The notes: a model not told the origin generated them from the letters alone. A stretch of DNA of 64,000 bases from Streptomyces sp. SLBN-118 (GCF_006715635.1 NZ_VFNP01000002.1:1116001-1180000), one strand, 5' to 3'; positions 36,959-51,372 are shown, counted from the stretch's first letter. Made by a program: numbers and translations.

Positions 36959-38167
36959 CTAGAGTCCCGCGGCGCTGCGCAGCGCGTCCACGCGATCCGT
37001 GCGCTCCCACGTGAAGTCGGGGAGCTCGCGGCCGAAGTGGCCGTACGCCGCCGTCTGCGCGTAGATCGGGCGCAGCAGGTCCAGGTCACGGATGATCGCC
37101 GCCGGGCGCAGGTCGAAGACCTCGCCGATGGCCTGCTCGATCTTGTCGACGTCGACCGCCGCGGTGCCGAAGGTCTCGACGAAGAGGCCCACCGGCTCGG
37201 CCTTGCCGATCGCGTACGCGACCTGGACCTCGCAGCGTGCCGCGAGGCCGGCGGCCACGACGTTCTTCGCGACCCAGCGCATCGCGTACGCCGCCGAGCG
37301 GTCCACCTTCGACGGGTCCTTGCCGGAGAAGGCGCCGCCGCCGTGCCGGGCCATGCCGCCGTAGGTGTCGATGATGATCTTGCGGCCGGTGAGGCCGGCG
37401 TCGCCCATCGGGCCACCGATCTCGAAGCGGCCGGTCGGGTTGACCAGCAGGCGGTAGCCGTCGGTGTCGAGCTTGATGCCGTCCTCGACGAGCTGCTTGA
37501 GCACGTGCTCGACGACGAACTCGCGGATGTCGGGCGCAAGCAGCGAGTCGAGGTCGATGTCCGACGCATGCTGCGAGGAGACGACCACGGTGTCGAGACG
37601 GACGGCCTTGTCGCCGTCGTACTCGATGGTGACCTGGGTCTTGCCGTCGGGGCGCAGGTACGGGATGGTCCCGTTCTTGCGGACCTCGGACAGACGGCGC
37701 GAGAGCCGGTGTGCCACGTAGATCGGCAGCGGCATCAGCTCGGGGGTCTCGTCGCAGGCGTAGCCGAACATCAGGCCCTGGTCGCCGGCACCCTGCTTGT
37801 CGAGCTCGTCCTCGTCGCCCTCGACGCGCTTCTCGTACGCGGTGTCGACGCCCTGCGCGATGTCCGGCGACTGCGAACCGATCGAGACCGAGACGCCGCA
37901 GGACGCGCCGTCGAAGCCCTTCTTCGAGGAGTCGTAACCGATCTCGAGGATCTTGTTGCGCACCAGCGTGGGGATGTCTGCCCACGCCTTGGTGGTCACC
38001 TCGCCGGCGACGTGCACCAGACCGGTGGTGATCAAGGTCTCCACGGCGACCCGAGAGGTCGGGTCCTCCCGCAGAAGGGCGTCGAGAATCGTGTCGCTGA
38101 TCTGGTCAGCGATCTTGTCGGGGTGACCCTCGGTCACGGACTCCGAGGTGAACAGACGACGGGACAC
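36959..38167 (-). CDS. metK: S-adenosylmethionine synthetase
   Basis: Makes SAM from ATP and methionine; in Streptomyces SAM level also affects antibiotic production (established for the genus). 402 residues. Motifs: [20 protein letters not shown] (ATP site), [32 protein letters not shown] and [19 protein letters not shown]. The 242-nt upstream region carries a hairpin but no recognisable SAM riboswitch. Confidence 0.98.
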   Translation of the reverse strand: MSRRLFTSESVTEGHPDKIADQISDTILDALLREDPTSRVAVETLITTGLVHVAGEVTTKAWADIPTLVRNKILEIGYDSSKKGFDGASCGVSVSIGSQSPDIAQGVDTAYEKRVEGDEDELDKQGAGDQGLMFGYACDETPELMPLPIYVAHRLSRRLSEVRKNGTIPYLRPDGKTQVTIEYDGDKAVRLDTVVVSSQHASDIDLDSLLAPDIREFVVEHVLKQLVEDGIKLDTDGYRLLVNPTGRFEIGGPMGDAGLTGRKIIIDTYGGMARHGGGAFSGKDPSKVDRSAAYAMRWVAKNVVAAGLAARCEVQVAYAIGKAEPVGLFVETFGTAAVDVDKIEQAIGEVFDLRPAAIIRDLDLLRPIYAQTAAYGHFGRELPDFTWERTDRVDALRSAAGL

Positions 38168-38368
38168 AATGCTCCCTGGGGTTGCAGCGGCTGCTGGCTG
38201 ATCATTGGCGGACCGGCCGGGGGCTGCGCCCCGCGACGTTCCATGAGCAGTTTATCCGGCGCTCTCCCGCAGCGGTCCACCCGTCTCGCTCCGTGGGAGC
38301 CGTGTGACCTGTGTTCCATTGCGGAAATGCAGTGCGACAGACCTGCGTCCCGAGTCAGTATGCCGGAC

Positions 38369-38408
38369 TTCTTGGGATTTCATTGTCTGTTCGAGGCGAA
38401 CCCAAGAA
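38369..38408 (-). repeat. Inverted repeat between coaBC and metK
   Basis: TTCTTGGG (38369-38376) and CCCAAGAA (38401-38408) are perfect arms. An inner TTCG/CGAA pair lies in the 24-nt loop. It starts right after the coaBC stop at 38410, so it may be a weak terminator of coaBC or part of the metK leader. It is less GC-rich than the other terminators here. Confidence 0.45.
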
Positions 38409-38409
38409 T

Positions 38410-39615
38410 TCACCCGAGCCGCGGCACGACCAGATCCCAGACCGTGTCCGCCAAGGACTCCTTCGGCCCGTAAGGAACGGCCGTCTCACCGCCGTCTGCG
38501 GCGAGCACCACGGCCTCGTTCTCCTCCGAGCCGAACGTCTTGCGCTCCCCCACCTCGTTGACCACCAGCAGGTCGCAGCCCTTGCGGCGCAGCTTCTCGC
38601 GCCCGTTGGCGAGCACATCGTCGGTCTCCGCGGCGAAGCCGACGATCACCTGGCCCGGGCGGGCCCGTTCGGCGGAGATCTCGGCGAGGACGTCGGGGTT
38701 GCGGACCAGCGCCACGGGCGCGGGCTCCTGGCCGTCCTTCTTCTTGATCTTGCCCTCGGCGTACGCGGCGGGGCGGAAGTCCGCGACCGCCGCGGCCATC
38801 ACCACGGCGTCGGCGTCCGCTGCGGCCTTGAGCACGGCCTCACGCAGCTGGACCGCCGTGCCCACATGGACGACGTCGACGCCCGCCGGGTCCGTGATGC
38901 CGGTGTTGGCCTCGATGAGCGTGACGCGGGCACCACGGGCTGCGGCAGTGCGGGCCAGGGCGTACCCCTGCTTGCCCGAGGAACGGTTCCCCAGATAGCG
39001 CACCGGGTCCAGCGGCTCGCGCGTGCCGCCCGCGCTGACGACCACATGGCGGCCGGAGAGATCGGGGGCCGCGACGCCACGGGCGAGCACTCTGCGGCAG
39101 ACCTCGAAGATCTCGCCGGGCTCGGGAAGCCGCCCCTTGCCGGTGTCGACTCCGGTGAGCCGTCCGACCGCGGGGTCGATGACGACGACGCCCCGGCGGC
39201 GCAGCGTCGCGACGTTCTCCCGGGTCGCGGGATGCTCCCACATCTCGGTGTGCATGGCGGGGGCGAAGACCACCGGACAGCGGGCCGTGAGGAGCGTGTT
39301 GGTGAGCAGGTCGTCGGCGAGGCCGTGGGCCGCCTTGGCGAGCATGTCGGCGGTGGCCGGGGCGACGACGACCAGGTCGGCGGCCTGCCCGATGCGTACG
39401 TGGGGAACCTCGTGGACGTCGGACCAGACCTCGGTCGACACGGGGTGGCCGGAGAGCGCGGACCAGGTCGCGGCCCCGACGAAGTGCAGCGCCGACTGCG
39501 TGGGCACCACGCGTACGTCGTGGCCCGATTCCGTCAGCCTCCGCAGCAGCTCGCACGCCTTGTACGCGGCGATGCCTCCGCTGACCCCCAGAACGACCTT
39601 CGGCCTGTCCACCAC
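38410..39615 (-). CDS. coaBC: Bifunctional phosphopantothenoylcysteine synthetase/decarboxylase
   Basis: 401 residues. N-terminal CoaC flavoprotein domain (about 1-185): VSGGIAAYKACELLRRL, VAPATADMLAKAAHGLADDL and PAMHTEMWEHPAT. C-terminal CoaB domain (about 190-400): VVVSAGGTREPLDPVRYLGN, NRSSGKQG, MAAAVADFRPA and VRNPDVLAEI. Acts in coenzyme A synthesis: joins cysteine to phosphopantothenate with CTP, then decarboxylates to 4'-phosphopantetheine. It follows rpoZ but is separated by a strong terminator. Confidence 0.97.
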   Translation of the reverse strand: MVDRPKVVLGVSGGIAAYKACELLRRLTESGHDVRVVPTQSALHFVGAATWSALSGHPVSTEVWSDVHEVPHVRIGQAADLVVVAPATADMLAKAAHGLADDLLTNTLLTARCPVVFAPAMHTEMWEHPATRENVATLRRRGVVVIDPAVGRLTGVDTGKGRLPEPGEIFEVCRRVLARGVAAPDLSGRHVVVSAGGTREPLDPVRYLGNRSSGKQGYALARTAAARGARVTLIEANTGITDPAGVDVVHVGTAVQLREAVLKAAADADAVVMAAAVADFRPAAYAEGKIKKKDGQEPAPVALVRNPDVLAEISAERARPGQVIVGFAAETDDVLANGREKLRRKGCDLLVVNEVGERKTFGSEENEAVVLAADGGETAVPYGPKESLADTVWDLVVPRLG

Positions 39616-39695
39616 GGATCTCCCCGCTCCCGACGATTGCTACATGCCCATGCTGCATCACTTCGGGGAGACGGCCCTCCGGGCCCCCCGAACAG

Positions 39696-39732
39696 ACCAC
39701 AGGCCCGGCGGACACGCCGCCGGGCCTGTGGT
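39696..39732 (-). terminator. rpoZ terminator
   Basis: Perfect 16-bp stem ACCACAGGCCCGGCGG (39696-39711) with CCGCCGGGCCTGTGGT (39717-39732), 5-nt loop, 15 nt past the rpoZ stop. Confidence 0.9.
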
Positions 39733-39747
39733 GAAAAGCGTAGAACG

Positions 39748-40020
39748 CTACTGAGCCGGGCCCTCAATGGCCTCGGAGGTCAGCAGACCCGCGTTGATCT
39801 CACGCAGGGCGATCGAGAGCGGCTTCTCGTGGACGTGGGTGTCCACCAGCGGACCGACGTACTCGAGGAGACCCTCGCCGAGCTGCGAGTAGTACGCGTT
39901 GATCTGGCGCGCGCGCTTGGCCGCGTAGATCACAAGGCTGTACTTCGAGTCGGTGGCCTCGAGGAGCTCGTCGATCGGCGGGTTGATGATGCCCTCGGGC
40001 GCGGTGATGGAAGAGGACAC
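39748..40020 (-). CDS. rpoZ: RNA polymerase omega subunit
   Basis: 90 residues starting [20 protein letters not shown], with [20 protein letters not shown], the beta'-binding and conserved core of omega, and [17 protein letters not shown] at the C-terminus. Omega helps beta' fold and assemble into RNA polymerase. In Streptomyces it is needed for normal differentiation. It lies 42 nt after gmk, the usual actinobacterial order. Confidence 0.97.
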   Translation of the reverse strand: MSSSITAPEGIINPPIDELLEATDSKYSLVIYAAKRARQINAYYSQLGEGLLEYVGPLVDTHVHEKPLSIALREINAGLLTSEAIEGPAQ

Positions 40021-40062
40021 TCTCTAGCCTTCCGAAGAACGTGCACAATGATCGGACAAAGA

Positions 40063-40626
40063 TCAAACAACTGTCATCAAGGCTAGCAGCTCACGCGCCA
40101 CGTCCTCGACGGAGGTGTTGACCAGGGTGACATCGAACTCCGACTCGGCGGCCAGCTCTACCTTCGCGACCGCCAGCCGGCGTTCGATGACCTCGGCGGA
40201 CTCGGTTCCGCGGCCGGTGAGCCGACGGACCAGTTCCTCCCAGCTCGGCGGGGCCAGGAAGACCAGGAGCGAATCCGGCATGGATTCCTTGACCTGCCGT
40301 GCGCCCTGGAGATCGATCTCGAGCAGCACCGGCTCGCCCGCCTCCAGGCGTTCGAGGACCGCACGGCGCGGTGTGCCGTAGCGGTTGCCCGCGAACTCTG
40401 CCCATTCCAGCAGCTCACCGTTGGCGACCAGCTTGTCGAATTCCTCGTCGGTGACGAAGAAATACTGAACGCCGTGGCGCTCGCCGGGGCGCGGCTTTCT
40501 TGTGGTGGCCGACACCGAGAGCCATACCTCTGGGTGGACCTTGCGCATATGGGCGACGACCGTGCTCTTACCGACCCCTGAGGGGCCGGAGAGCACGGTC
40601 AGCCGCGGACGTACCTCTGCTGCCAT
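40063..40626 (-). CDS. gmk: Guanylate kinase
   Basis: Phosphorylates GMP/dGMP to the diphosphate. 187 residues. P-loop [14 protein letters not shown] (about 10-23). GMP-binding segment [20 protein letters not shown], then [17 protein letters not shown] and [13 protein letters not shown]. It is 38 nt downstream of the sIHF gene and precedes rpoZ. Confidence 0.98.
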   Translation of the reverse strand: MAAEVRPRLTVLSGPSGVGKSTVVAHMRKVHPEVWLSVSATTRKPRPGERHGVQYFFVTDEEFDKLVANGELLEWAEFAGNRYGTPRRAVLERLEAGEPVLLEIDLQGARQVKESMPDSLLVFLAPPSWEELVRRLTGRGTESAEVIERRLAVAKVELAAESEFDVTLVNTSVEDVARELLALMTVV

Positions 40627-40664
40627 GCAGCGATTATCCAGGTTCCCGGGAGTGCCCGAGAACG

Positions 40665-40988
40665 TCAGGCGGCGCCGCCGCCGAACTCGCGCTCAAGAGA
40701 GGCGATCTGGTTCGAGCCGAGACCGCGCACACGACGGCTCTCGGAAATGCCGAGCCGCTCCATGATCTGCTTGGCACGGACCTTGCCCACGCCAGGCAGC
40801 GACTCAAGAAGAGCGGAGACCTTCATCTTGCCGATGACGTCGTTCTCCTGACCCTGCTTGATGACCTCGTGGAGCGAGGCGCCGGAGTGCTTGAGTCGAT
40901 TCTTGACCTCGGCCCGCTCCCGGCGAGCCGCGGCGGCCTTTTCGAGCGCGGCTGCGCGCTGTTCAGGGGTAAGGGGCGGAAGAGCCAC
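40665..40988 (-). CDS. sihf: Actinobacterial integration host factor (sIHF)
   Basis: 107 residues from the GTG at 40988 with GAGGTGA upstream; longer in-frame starts were rejected because the family begins [19 protein letters not shown]. An N-terminal basic helix ([18 protein letters not shown]) is followed by the helix-two-turn-helix region [20 protein letters not shown] and [19 protein letters not shown]. This nucleoid-associated protein bends DNA non-specifically and influences sporulation and secondary metabolism in Streptomyces; it is unrelated to E. coli IHF. First gene of sIHF-gmk-rpoZ. Confidence 0.95.
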   Translation of the reverse strand: MALPPLTPEQRAAALEKAAAARRERAEVKNRLKHSGASLHEVIKQGQENDVIGKMKVSALLESLPGVGKVRAKQIMERLGISESRRVRGLGSNQIASLEREFGGGAA

Positions 40989-41265
40989 GCCTACGTCACC
41001 TCGGATGTCGAACTGTCGGATACGGACCGGTGAGGAACCTTGGCGCGCCTCACCAGGCGAGCAACGGACAACGCAGTGCACGTTCGCTCTTCGACGGAGA
41101 CTAGCGGCCATGACCGCTCCAGTCAGCGAGAACAGACGAAAAGTCCTGGTCAGCATCGACCGACTAGGACATTTTCGACATATCGTCCAGGTTTTGAGCC
41201 AAGTTTTCGTCAACGTGGTCGATGCAGGGATTTTCGCGGACGCGTTCGAGGCCCCCCGCCAGCGG
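40989..41265. other. sIHF promoter region
   Basis: 277 nt between pyrF stop and the sIHF start. It is locally AT-richer at 41090-41240 (for example TTTTCGACATATCG and GTTTTGAGCCAAGTTTTCG), as expected for promoters of a highly expressed gene. I could not name a single -10/-35 pair with confidence. Confidence 0.5.
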
Positions 41266-42105
41266 CTAAACGCCGGAGACCGCCGCGCGTACCTCGTCCG
41301 CGAAGCGCGTCGCCGACTCCCTCAGCGCCGCCACGTCCGGACCGTGCCGCAGGACGCCCCGGCTGACGCTCGGCACGACATTCCCGACGGCCCGGCCGAA
41401 GACTCCTGGAAGGTCCGCCGGAGTCGCGCCCTGGGCGCCGATACCGGGGGACAGAAGCGGTCCGTTGATGTCGAGGTTCACCCCCGCGTCGCCCAGCGTC
41501 GCGCCGACGACCGCGCCCACCGACCCCATCGGTTCGGCGCCCGCGTTCTCCGCCGCCATGTGGTCGAGCATCAGCTGCGCCAGCGACCGGCCGTCGGCGG
41601 CCGTGGAGCGCTGTACCTCCGCGCCCTCCGGGTTCGAGGTGAGGGCCAGGACGAAGACACCCGCGCCCGAGACCGCGGCCGCGTCCAGCGCCGGACGCAG
41701 CGAGCCGAAGCCCAGATACGGCGAGAGGGTCACCGCGTCCGAGAAGAGCGGCGAATCCTTGTCGAGGTAGGTCGCGGCGTACGCGCCCATCGTCGAGCCG
41801 ATGTCGCCCCGCTTGGCGTCCATCAGCACCAGCGCGCCCGCGGCCCGCGCCTCCTCGACCGCCTTCTCCAGTACCGCGATGCCGCGTGAGCCGAAGCGCT
41901 CGAAGAACGCCGACTGAGGCTTGAGGACGGCGACCCGGTCGGCCAGTGCCTCGACCGTCGTACGCGTGAAGCGCTCCAGGCCGCCGATGTCGTCGCTCAG
42001 GCCCCAGGCGGTCAGCAGGGACGCGTGCGGGTCGATCCCGACACAGAGCGGGCCGCGGGTGTCCATGGCGTGGCGCAGGCGTGCGCCGAAGGGTGCGAGG
42101 GTCAC
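41266..42105 (-). CDS. pyrF: Orotidine-5'-phosphate decarboxylase (type 2)
   Basis: Last step of UMP synthesis. 279 residues from the GTG at 42105, whose GTGA overlaps the pyrD stop. The longer type 2 form is seen in LCVGIDPHASLLTAWGL, the catalytic LVLMDAKRGDIGSTMGAYA (Asp-Lys pair), VTLSPYLGFGSL and LLSPGIGAQGATPAD. Final gene of the pyr cluster. Confidence 0.97.
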   Translation of the reverse strand: MTLAPFGARLRHAMDTRGPLCVGIDPHASLLTAWGLSDDIGGLERFTRTTVEALADRVAVLKPQSAFFERFGSRGIAVLEKAVEEARAAGALVLMDAKRGDIGSTMGAYAATYLDKDSPLFSDAVTLSPYLGFGSLRPALDAAAVSGAGVFVLALTSNPEGAEVQRSTAADGRSLAQLMLDHMAAENAGAEPMGSVGAVVGATLGDAGVNLDINGPLLSPGIGAQGATPADLPGVFGRAVGNVVPSVSRGVLRHGPDVAALRESATRFADEVRAAVSGV

Positions 42106-43211
42106 GTGGTCGCCTTCCGGTTCTCGGCGCCGACGGCGTCGGCGAGGGTTGCGTACGGGGAGGCCGCCAGCCGTGCCGCCAGGCCCTTGTGGATCGCGCG
42201 GGCGTAGAAGGGGCCCTGGTAGACGAAGGCGCTGTAGCCCTGGACGAGCGTGGCGCCCGCCAGGATGCGCTGCCAGGCGTCCTCGGCGTTCTCGACGCCG
42301 CCGACGCCCACCAGGGTGATCCGGTCGCCCACGCGCGCGTGGAGGCGCCGCAGGACCCCCAGGGAACGTTGCTTGACCGGTGCGCCGGAAAGGCCGCCGG
42401 TCTCCTTGACCAGCGCCGGGTCCGACTTCAGGCCGAGGCCGTCGCGCGCGATGGTCGTGTTGGTGGCGATGATGCCGTCCAGGGCCAGTTCGAGGGCGAG
42501 GTCGGCGACGGCGTCGACGTCCTCGTCGGCCAGATCGGGGGCGATCTTGACGAGTAGGGGGACGCGACGGTCGGTGACCGTGCGGTCGGCGGCCTCGCGT
42601 ACGGCGGTGAGCAGGGGGCGAAGGGACTCGGTGGCCTGGAGGTTGCGCAGGCCGGGCGTGTTCGGGGACGAGACGTTGACGACCAGGTAGTCCGCGTGCG
42701 CGGCGAGCCGCTCGGTCGACTTCACGTAGTCGGCGGCCGCCTCGGCCTCCGGGACCACCTTGGTCTTGCCGATGTTGACGCCCACGACGGTCTTGAAGAC
42801 CGGCACGCGCGCGTGGAGGCGCTCGGCGACCGCCGCCGATCCCTCGTTGTTGAAGCCCATGCGATTGATCAGCGCGCGGTCCGGAACGAGGCGGAAGAGG
42901 CGCTTTTTGGGGTTGCCGGGCTGCGCTTCTCCCGTGACTGTGCCGATCTCGATGTGGTCGAAGCCGAGCATCGACATTCCGTCGATGGCGACGGCGTTCT
43001 TGTCGAAGCCGGCCGCGAGGCCGAAGGGGCCGTGCATGCGCAGGCCGAACGCCTCGGTGCGCAGCGACGAGTACCGGGGCGCGAGCACGGCCGCGACGAA
43101 CGTACGCAGCACCGGGACGCGGACCGCGAGCCGGATCCAGCGGAAGGCCAGATAGTGGGCCTGCTCCGGGTCCATCCGCTTGAAGACGAGGTTGAAGAAG
43201 AACTTGTACAT
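42102..43211 (-). CDS. pyrD: Dihydroorotate dehydrogenase (quinone), class 2
   Basis: 369 residues. The N-terminal amphipathic membrane-association region ([20 protein letters not shown]) marks class 2, which passes electrons to the respiratory quinone. FMN/substrate motifs: [28 protein letters not shown], and the catalytic Ser in [14 protein letters not shown]. Also [17 protein letters not shown] near the C-terminus. It follows carB after a 55-nt gap containing a hairpin and overlaps pyrF by 4 nt. Confidence 0.97.
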   Translation of the reverse strand: MYKFFFNLVFKRMDPEQAHYLAFRWIRLAVRVPVLRTFVAAVLAPRYSSLRTEAFGLRMHGPFGLAAGFDKNAVAIDGMSMLGFDHIEIGTVTGEAQPGNPKKRLFRLVPDRALINRMGFNNEGSAAVAERLHARVPVFKTVVGVNIGKTKVVPEAEAAADYVKSTERLAAHADYLVVNVSSPNTPGLRNLQATESLRPLLTAVREAADRTVTDRRVPLLVKIAPDLADEDVDAVADLALELALDGIIATNTTIARDGLGLKSDPALVKETGGLSGAPVKQRSLGVLRRLHARVGDRITLVGVGGVENAEDAWQRILAGATLVQGYSAFVYQGPFYARAIHKGLAARLAASPYATLADAVGAENRKATT

Positions 43212-43228
43212 GCAGGTGTCCTCATGAA

Positions 43229-43258
43229 GAGGGGGACACCGTTTCCGGTGTCCCCCTC
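43229..43258 (-). terminator. Terminator-like hairpin inside the pyr cluster
   Basis: Perfect 13-bp stem GAGGGGGACACCG (43229-43241) with CGGTGTCCCCCTC (43246-43258), 4-nt loop, 8 nt past the carB stop. It would lower read-through from carAB into pyrD-pyrF unless suppressed. Confidence 0.75.
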
Positions 43259-43266
43259 GCCGTTTG

Positions 43267-46567
<3,301 letters not shown>

Positions 46568-46575
<8 letters not shown>

Positions 46576-47704
46576 GCTGGCCCTCCATCAGGGTTACGAA
46601 GCGGTCGAACAGGTACGCGGCGTCGTGCGGGCCCGCGGCCGCCTCGGGGTGGTACTGGACGCTGAAGGCCGGCTGGTCGAGCAGCTGGAGACCTTCGACC
46701 ACGTCGTCATTGAGGCAGACGTGGGAGACCTCGGCGCGGCCGTAGGGAGTGTCGGAGACCTTGTCGAGCGGCGCGTCGACGGCGAATCCGTGGTTGTGCG
46801 CGGTGACCTCGACCTTGCCGGTCGAGCGGTCCTGAACGGGCTGGTTGATGCCGCGGTGGCCGTACTTCAGCTTGTACGTGCCGAAGCCGAGGGAGCGGCC
46901 GAGGAGCTGGTTGCCGAAGCAGATGCCGAACAGCGGCGTCCTGCGCTCCAGGACGGCCTTGACCACGGTCAGGTCGGCGGTGGCCGGGTCGCCGGGGCCG
47001 TTGGAGAGGAACACGCCGTCGGGGTCGACCGCGTACACCTCCTCGGCCGTGGCCGTGGCGGGCAGGACGTGCACCTCGATGCCGCGCTCGGCCATCAGCT
47101 GCGGGGTCATGCCCTTGATGCCGAGGTCTATGGCGGCGACGGTGAACTTCTTGGTGCCGATGGCGGGGACGACGTACGTCTCGGTGGTGGCCACCTCGGC
47201 GGACAGGTTCGCGCCCTTCATCTGGGGGGCGGCCTGCACCTTGCCGAGCAGCGTGGCGTCGTCCATGACCGCGGCGCCAGAGAAGATTCCGACGCGCATG
47301 GCGCCGCGCTCGCGCAGGTGGCGGGTGAGTGCGCGGGTGTCGATGCCGCTGATGCCGACGATGCCCTGGGCGACGAGCTCCTCGTCGAGGGAGCGGCGGG
47401 AGCGCCAGTTGGAGGGCATGCGGGCGGGGTCGCGTACGACGTAGCCGGCGACCCAGATCCGCTTGGACTCGTCGTCCTCGTCGTTGACGCCGGTGTTGCC
47501 GACGTGCGGGGCGGTCATCACGACGACCTGGCGGTGGTAGGACGGGTCGGTGAGCGTCTCCTGGTAACCGGTCATGCCGGTGTTGAACACCGCCTCGCCG
47601 AAGGTCTCCCCCACGGCCCCGTAGGCACGGCCGCGGAAGGTCCGGCCGTCCTCCAGGACGAGTACGGCGGGAACCTTGGCGGCTCCCCGGGTGGAGGTCG
47701 TCAT
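46568..47704 (-). CDS. carA: Carbamoyl-phosphate synthase small subunit (glutaminase)
   Basis: 378 residues. The N-terminal CarA-specific domain ([34 protein letters not shown]) is followed by a class I glutamine amidotransferase with nucleophile Cys in [16 protein letters not shown] and the His/Glu in [15 protein letters not shown]. Actinobacterial CFGNQ replaces the enteric CLGHQ. The ATG overlaps the stop of the upstream membrane-protein gene (ATGA). Confidence 0.98.
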
Positions 47705-48321
47705 CGTGCGCCTTCCGTCGTGCTGTTCTGGTTCAGGTTGTTGATCGCCTCGACCCAGGCGGCGTGCTCGGCCGCGTGGTCGGAGCGGAAGCCGGAGTCG
47801 ATCAGCGTGTCGCCGTGCGCCCAGGTGACGATCAGCAGTCCGCCCTCGGCCAGGACCTTGCCCGCGATGCCCTTGTCGAGCCTGGCCTCACGCAGGGCCG
47901 CCGCGGGGACGAAGAAGTCCTGCGCGCCGGGGCGTACGACGTCCAGTCCCGACTCGGTGAGCGTGAGCTCGACGCGGCTGCGGGTGCCCAGGCCGTGGGC
48001 CACGATCCGGTCGAGCCACTGCCCGGCGGTCGTGGAGCCGTGGTAGCGGCCACTCATGCTCAGTGTCGCCTCGCCCGGGGTGGCGGGCATTCCAGGCAGC
48101 GGCGGCTTGCCGTCTCGGTTGAGGGTGGTGGTGGGAGACGGGCGGGACGGCAGCTCGGGAATGCCGGACTGGAGGCTGCCGCGCCACTTCCACCCCTGGC
48201 GCATCAGCCAGTAGACGAGGGCGATGAAGAGCAGCAGTCCGACCACCCAGCCGATGCGTCCGGCCCAGTTGGTCACCTCCGCCGACTTCTCCTCGGCGGC
48301 CAGGACGATGAGTGATGTCAC
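47701..48321 (-). CDS. Conserved single-TM protein between pyrC and carA
   Basis: 206 residues from a GTG overlapping the pyrC stop. One membrane helix (about 22-42, [20 protein letters not shown]) follows a short external N-terminus. A Pro-rich linker leads to a C-terminal PH-like domain ([20 protein letters not shown], then [20 protein letters not shown]). Mycobacteria have a membrane protein at the same place, so the position is conserved in actinobacteria. No function is known. Overlap on both sides implies tight coupling with pyrimidine enzymes. Confidence 0.85.
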   Translation of the reverse strand: MTSLIVLAAEEKSAEVTNWAGRIGWVVGLLLFIALVYWLMRQGWKWRGSLQSGIPELPSRPSPTTTLNRDGKPPLPGMPATPGEATLSMSGRYHGSTTAGQWLDRIVAHGLGTRSRVELTLTESGLDVVRPGAQDFFVPAAALREARLDKGIAGKVLAEGGLLIVTWAHGDTLIDSGFRSDHAAEHAAWVEAINNLNQNSTTEGAR

Positions 48322-49604
48322 GCGAGCTTCCCGTCGACGACCGTGGCCCGGCCCCGCAGGAAGGTGTGGGTCACGCGTCCCGGCAGCTCACGGCCCTCGT
48401 AGGGGGTGTTGCGGCTGCGGGAGGCGAAGCCCGCGGGGTCCACGGCTCCACGGTATGCCGGATCGACCAGCGTGAGGTTTGCGGGCTCACCTGCCGAGAC
48501 GGGGCGTCCGTGGCCCTCCAGGCGGCCGATGACGGCCGGGCGGACACTCATCCGGTCGGCGACGCCCGCCCAGTCGATCAGGCCGGTGTCGACCATCGTC
48601 TGCTGGACGACGGACAGGGCGGTCTCCAGGCCCACCATGCCCATGGCGGCCGCGGCCCACTCGCAGTCCTTGTCCTCGTGCGGGTGCGGGGCGTGGTCGG
48701 TGGCGACGCAGTCGATGGTGCCGTCGGCGAGGGCCTCGCGCAGGGCCAGGACGTCGGCCTCGGTGCGCAGCGGCGGGTTGACCTTGTAGACGGGGTTGTA
48801 GGTGCGCACCAGCTCGTCGGTGAGGAGGAGGTGGTGCGGGGTGACCTCGGCGGTGACGTTCCAGCCCTTGGACTTGGCCCAGCGGACGATCTCGACCGAG
48901 CCCGCGGTGGAGAGGTGGCAGATGTGGACGCGGGAGCCGACGTGGGCGGCGAGGAGGACATCGCGGGCGATGATCGACTCCTCGGCGACCGCCGGCCAGC
49001 CGCCGAGGCCCAGCTCGGCGGAGACGACGCCCTCGTTCATCTGGGCGCCCTCGGTGAGGCGGGGCTCCTGGGCGTGCTGGGCGACGACGCCGTCGAAGGC
49101 CTTCACGTACTCCAGGGCGCGGCGCATGATCACGGCGTCGTCGACGCACTTGCCGTCGTCGGAGAAGACCTTCACGCCCGCCGCGGAGTCGTGCATGGCG
49201 CCGAGCTCGGCGAGCTTCTTGCCCTCCAGGCCGACCGTGACGGCCCCGACGGGCTGTACGTCGCAGTAGCCGGACTCCTTGCCGAGACGGTAGACCTGCT
49301 CGACCACGCCGGCCGTGTCGGCGACCGGGAAGGTGTTGGCCATGGCGTGGACTGCGGTGAAGCCGCCGACGGCGGCCGCCCTGGTGCCGGTGAGGACGGT
49401 CTCGGAGTCCTCGCGGCCGGGCTCGCGCAGATGGGTGTGGAGGTCGACGAGTCCGGGCAGCAGGATCTGGCCCGCGGCCTCGATCACCGTCGCGCCCTCG
49501 GCCGCCAGGCCCGTACCGACCGCGGCGATGGTCTCGCCGTCGATCAGGACGTCCTGGGCATCGCCGCCCAGCACCTTCGCGCCGCGAATAAGGATCTTGC
49601 TCAT
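48318..49604 (-). CDS. pyrC: Dihydroorotase
   Basis: 428 residues from the ATG at 49604, 2 nt after the pyrB stop. Zinc-site motifs: GLVDLHTHLREPGREDSET (HxH), HICHLSTAGSVE, AEVTPHHLLLTDE and DCVATDHAPHPHEDK with the catalytic Asp. Cyclises carbamoyl aspartate to dihydroorotate. The frame continues upstream into pyrB in antisense-like sequence, which was excluded. Confidence 0.97.
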   Translation of the reverse strand: MSKILIRGAKVLGGDAQDVLIDGETIAAVGTGLAAEGATVIEAAGQILLPGLVDLHTHLREPGREDSETVLTGTRAAAVGGFTAVHAMANTFPVADTAGVVEQVYRLGKESGYCDVQPVGAVTVGLEGKKLAELGAMHDSAAGVKVFSDDGKCVDDAVIMRRALEYVKAFDGVVAQHAQEPRLTEGAQMNEGVVSAELGLGGWPAVAEESIIARDVLLAAHVGSRVHICHLSTAGSVEIVRWAKSKGWNVTAEVTPHHLLLTDELVRTYNPVYKVNPPLRTEADVLALREALADGTIDCVATDHAPHPHEDKDCEWAAAAMGMVGLETALSVVQQTMVDTGLIDWAGVADRMSVRPAVIGRLEGHGRPVSAGEPANLTLVDPAYRGAVDPAGFASRSRNTPYEGRELPGRVTHTFLRGRATVVDGKLA

Positions 49605-49606
49605 GG

Positions 49607-50605
49607 TTACTTGTTCTCCTCGGATTCCAGCGGCGGGCGGGACTGGTGGGGGCTGACGGCGGGCTCGTTGCCGCCCAGCAGCAGATACAGGACGGCCATC
49701 CGGGTCGAGACGCCGTTGGCGACCTGCTCGACGGCCGTGCAGCGGTCGGAGTCGGCGACCTGGGCGGTGATCTCCATGCCCCGGTTCATCGGTCCGGGGT
49801 GCATCACAATGGCGTGCTCCGGCATCCGCGCCATGCGGTCGCCGTCCAGGCCGTAGCGGCGCGAGTACTCGCGCTCGGTGGGGAAGAAGGCGGCGTTCAT
49901 CCGCTCGCGCTGCACACGCAGCATCATCACCGCATCGGACTTCGGCAGCACCTCGTCGAGGTCGTACGACACCTCGCACGGCCAGTTCTCGACGCCGATG
50001 GGGACCAGGGTGGGCGGGGCGACCAGGGTGACGTGGGCGCCGAGGGTGCCGAGCAGCAGGACGTTGGACCGGGCGACCCGGCTGTGCAGGACATCGCCGA
50101 CGATCGTGATCCGGCGGCCGTCCAGGCCGCGCCCGATCCCGGCGTCCGCTCCGACGAGGCGGCGGCGCATGGTGAAGGCGTCGAGCAGCGCCTGGGTGGG
50201 GTGCTCGTGCGTACCGTCGCCGGCGTTCACGACGGCGCCCTCGATCCAGCCGGAGGTGGCGAGGCGGTAGGGGGCCCCGGACGCACCGTGCCGGATGACG
50301 ACGGCGTCGGCGCCCATCGCCTCCAGCGTCAGCGCGGTGTCCTTGAGGGACTCGCCCTTGGAGACCGAGGACCCCTTGGCAGAGAAGTTGATGACATCGG
50401 CGGACAGGCGCTTGGCGGCGGCCTCGAAGGAGATCCGGGTGCGCGTCGAGTCCTCGAAGAAGAGGTTGACGACGGTACGGCCGCGCAGGGTGGGCAGCTT
50501 CTTGATCGGCCGGTCGGCGACCCGGGCCATCTCCTCGGCGGTGTCGAGGATCAGCACGGCGTCGTCGCGGGTGAGGTCGGCGGCCGAGATGAGGTGGCGC
50601 TTCAT
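49607..50605 (-). CDS. pyrB: Aspartate carbamoyltransferase catalytic subunit
   Basis: 332 residues from the ATG at 50605 ([20 protein letters not shown]). Carbamoyl-phosphate site [35 protein letters not shown]; aspartate site [10 protein letters not shown] and [12 protein letters not shown]. There is no PyrI regulatory subunit nearby, so regulation is expected at the expression level through PyrR. It is 142 nt downstream of pyrR. Confidence 0.97.
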   Translation of the reverse strand: MKRHLISAADLTRDDAVLILDTAEEMARVADRPIKKLPTLRGRTVVNLFFEDSTRTRISFEAAAKRLSADVINFSAKGSSVSKGESLKDTALTLEAMGADAVVIRHGASGAPYRLATSGWIEGAVVNAGDGTHEHPTQALLDAFTMRRRLVGADAGIGRGLDGRRITIVGDVLHSRVARSNVLLLGTLGAHVTLVAPPTLVPIGVENWPCEVSYDLDEVLPKSDAVMMLRVQRERMNAAFFPTEREYSRRYGLDGDRMARMPEHAIVMHPGPMNRGMEITAQVADSDRCTAVEQVANGVSTRMAVLYLLLGGNEPAVSPHQSRPPLESEENK

Positions 50606-50747
50606 CTGGGTGTGCTCCGTTGTCTGGAGGTCTTGGGTCCGGGCCGGCGGCCGAGCCGCCGGTGGGGTGCGGTCCCGGACGGGCTCAGCGGCATGCGGGC
50701 GCGCAGGTGGCACGTCCGTACGGGACTGGTGGGCGTACGGAGGAGTG

Positions 50748-51372
<625 letters not shown>

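Noticed and set aside
38168..38368. SAM riboswitch before metK
   Set aside because: None of the conserved SAM-I or SAM-II core segments is present.
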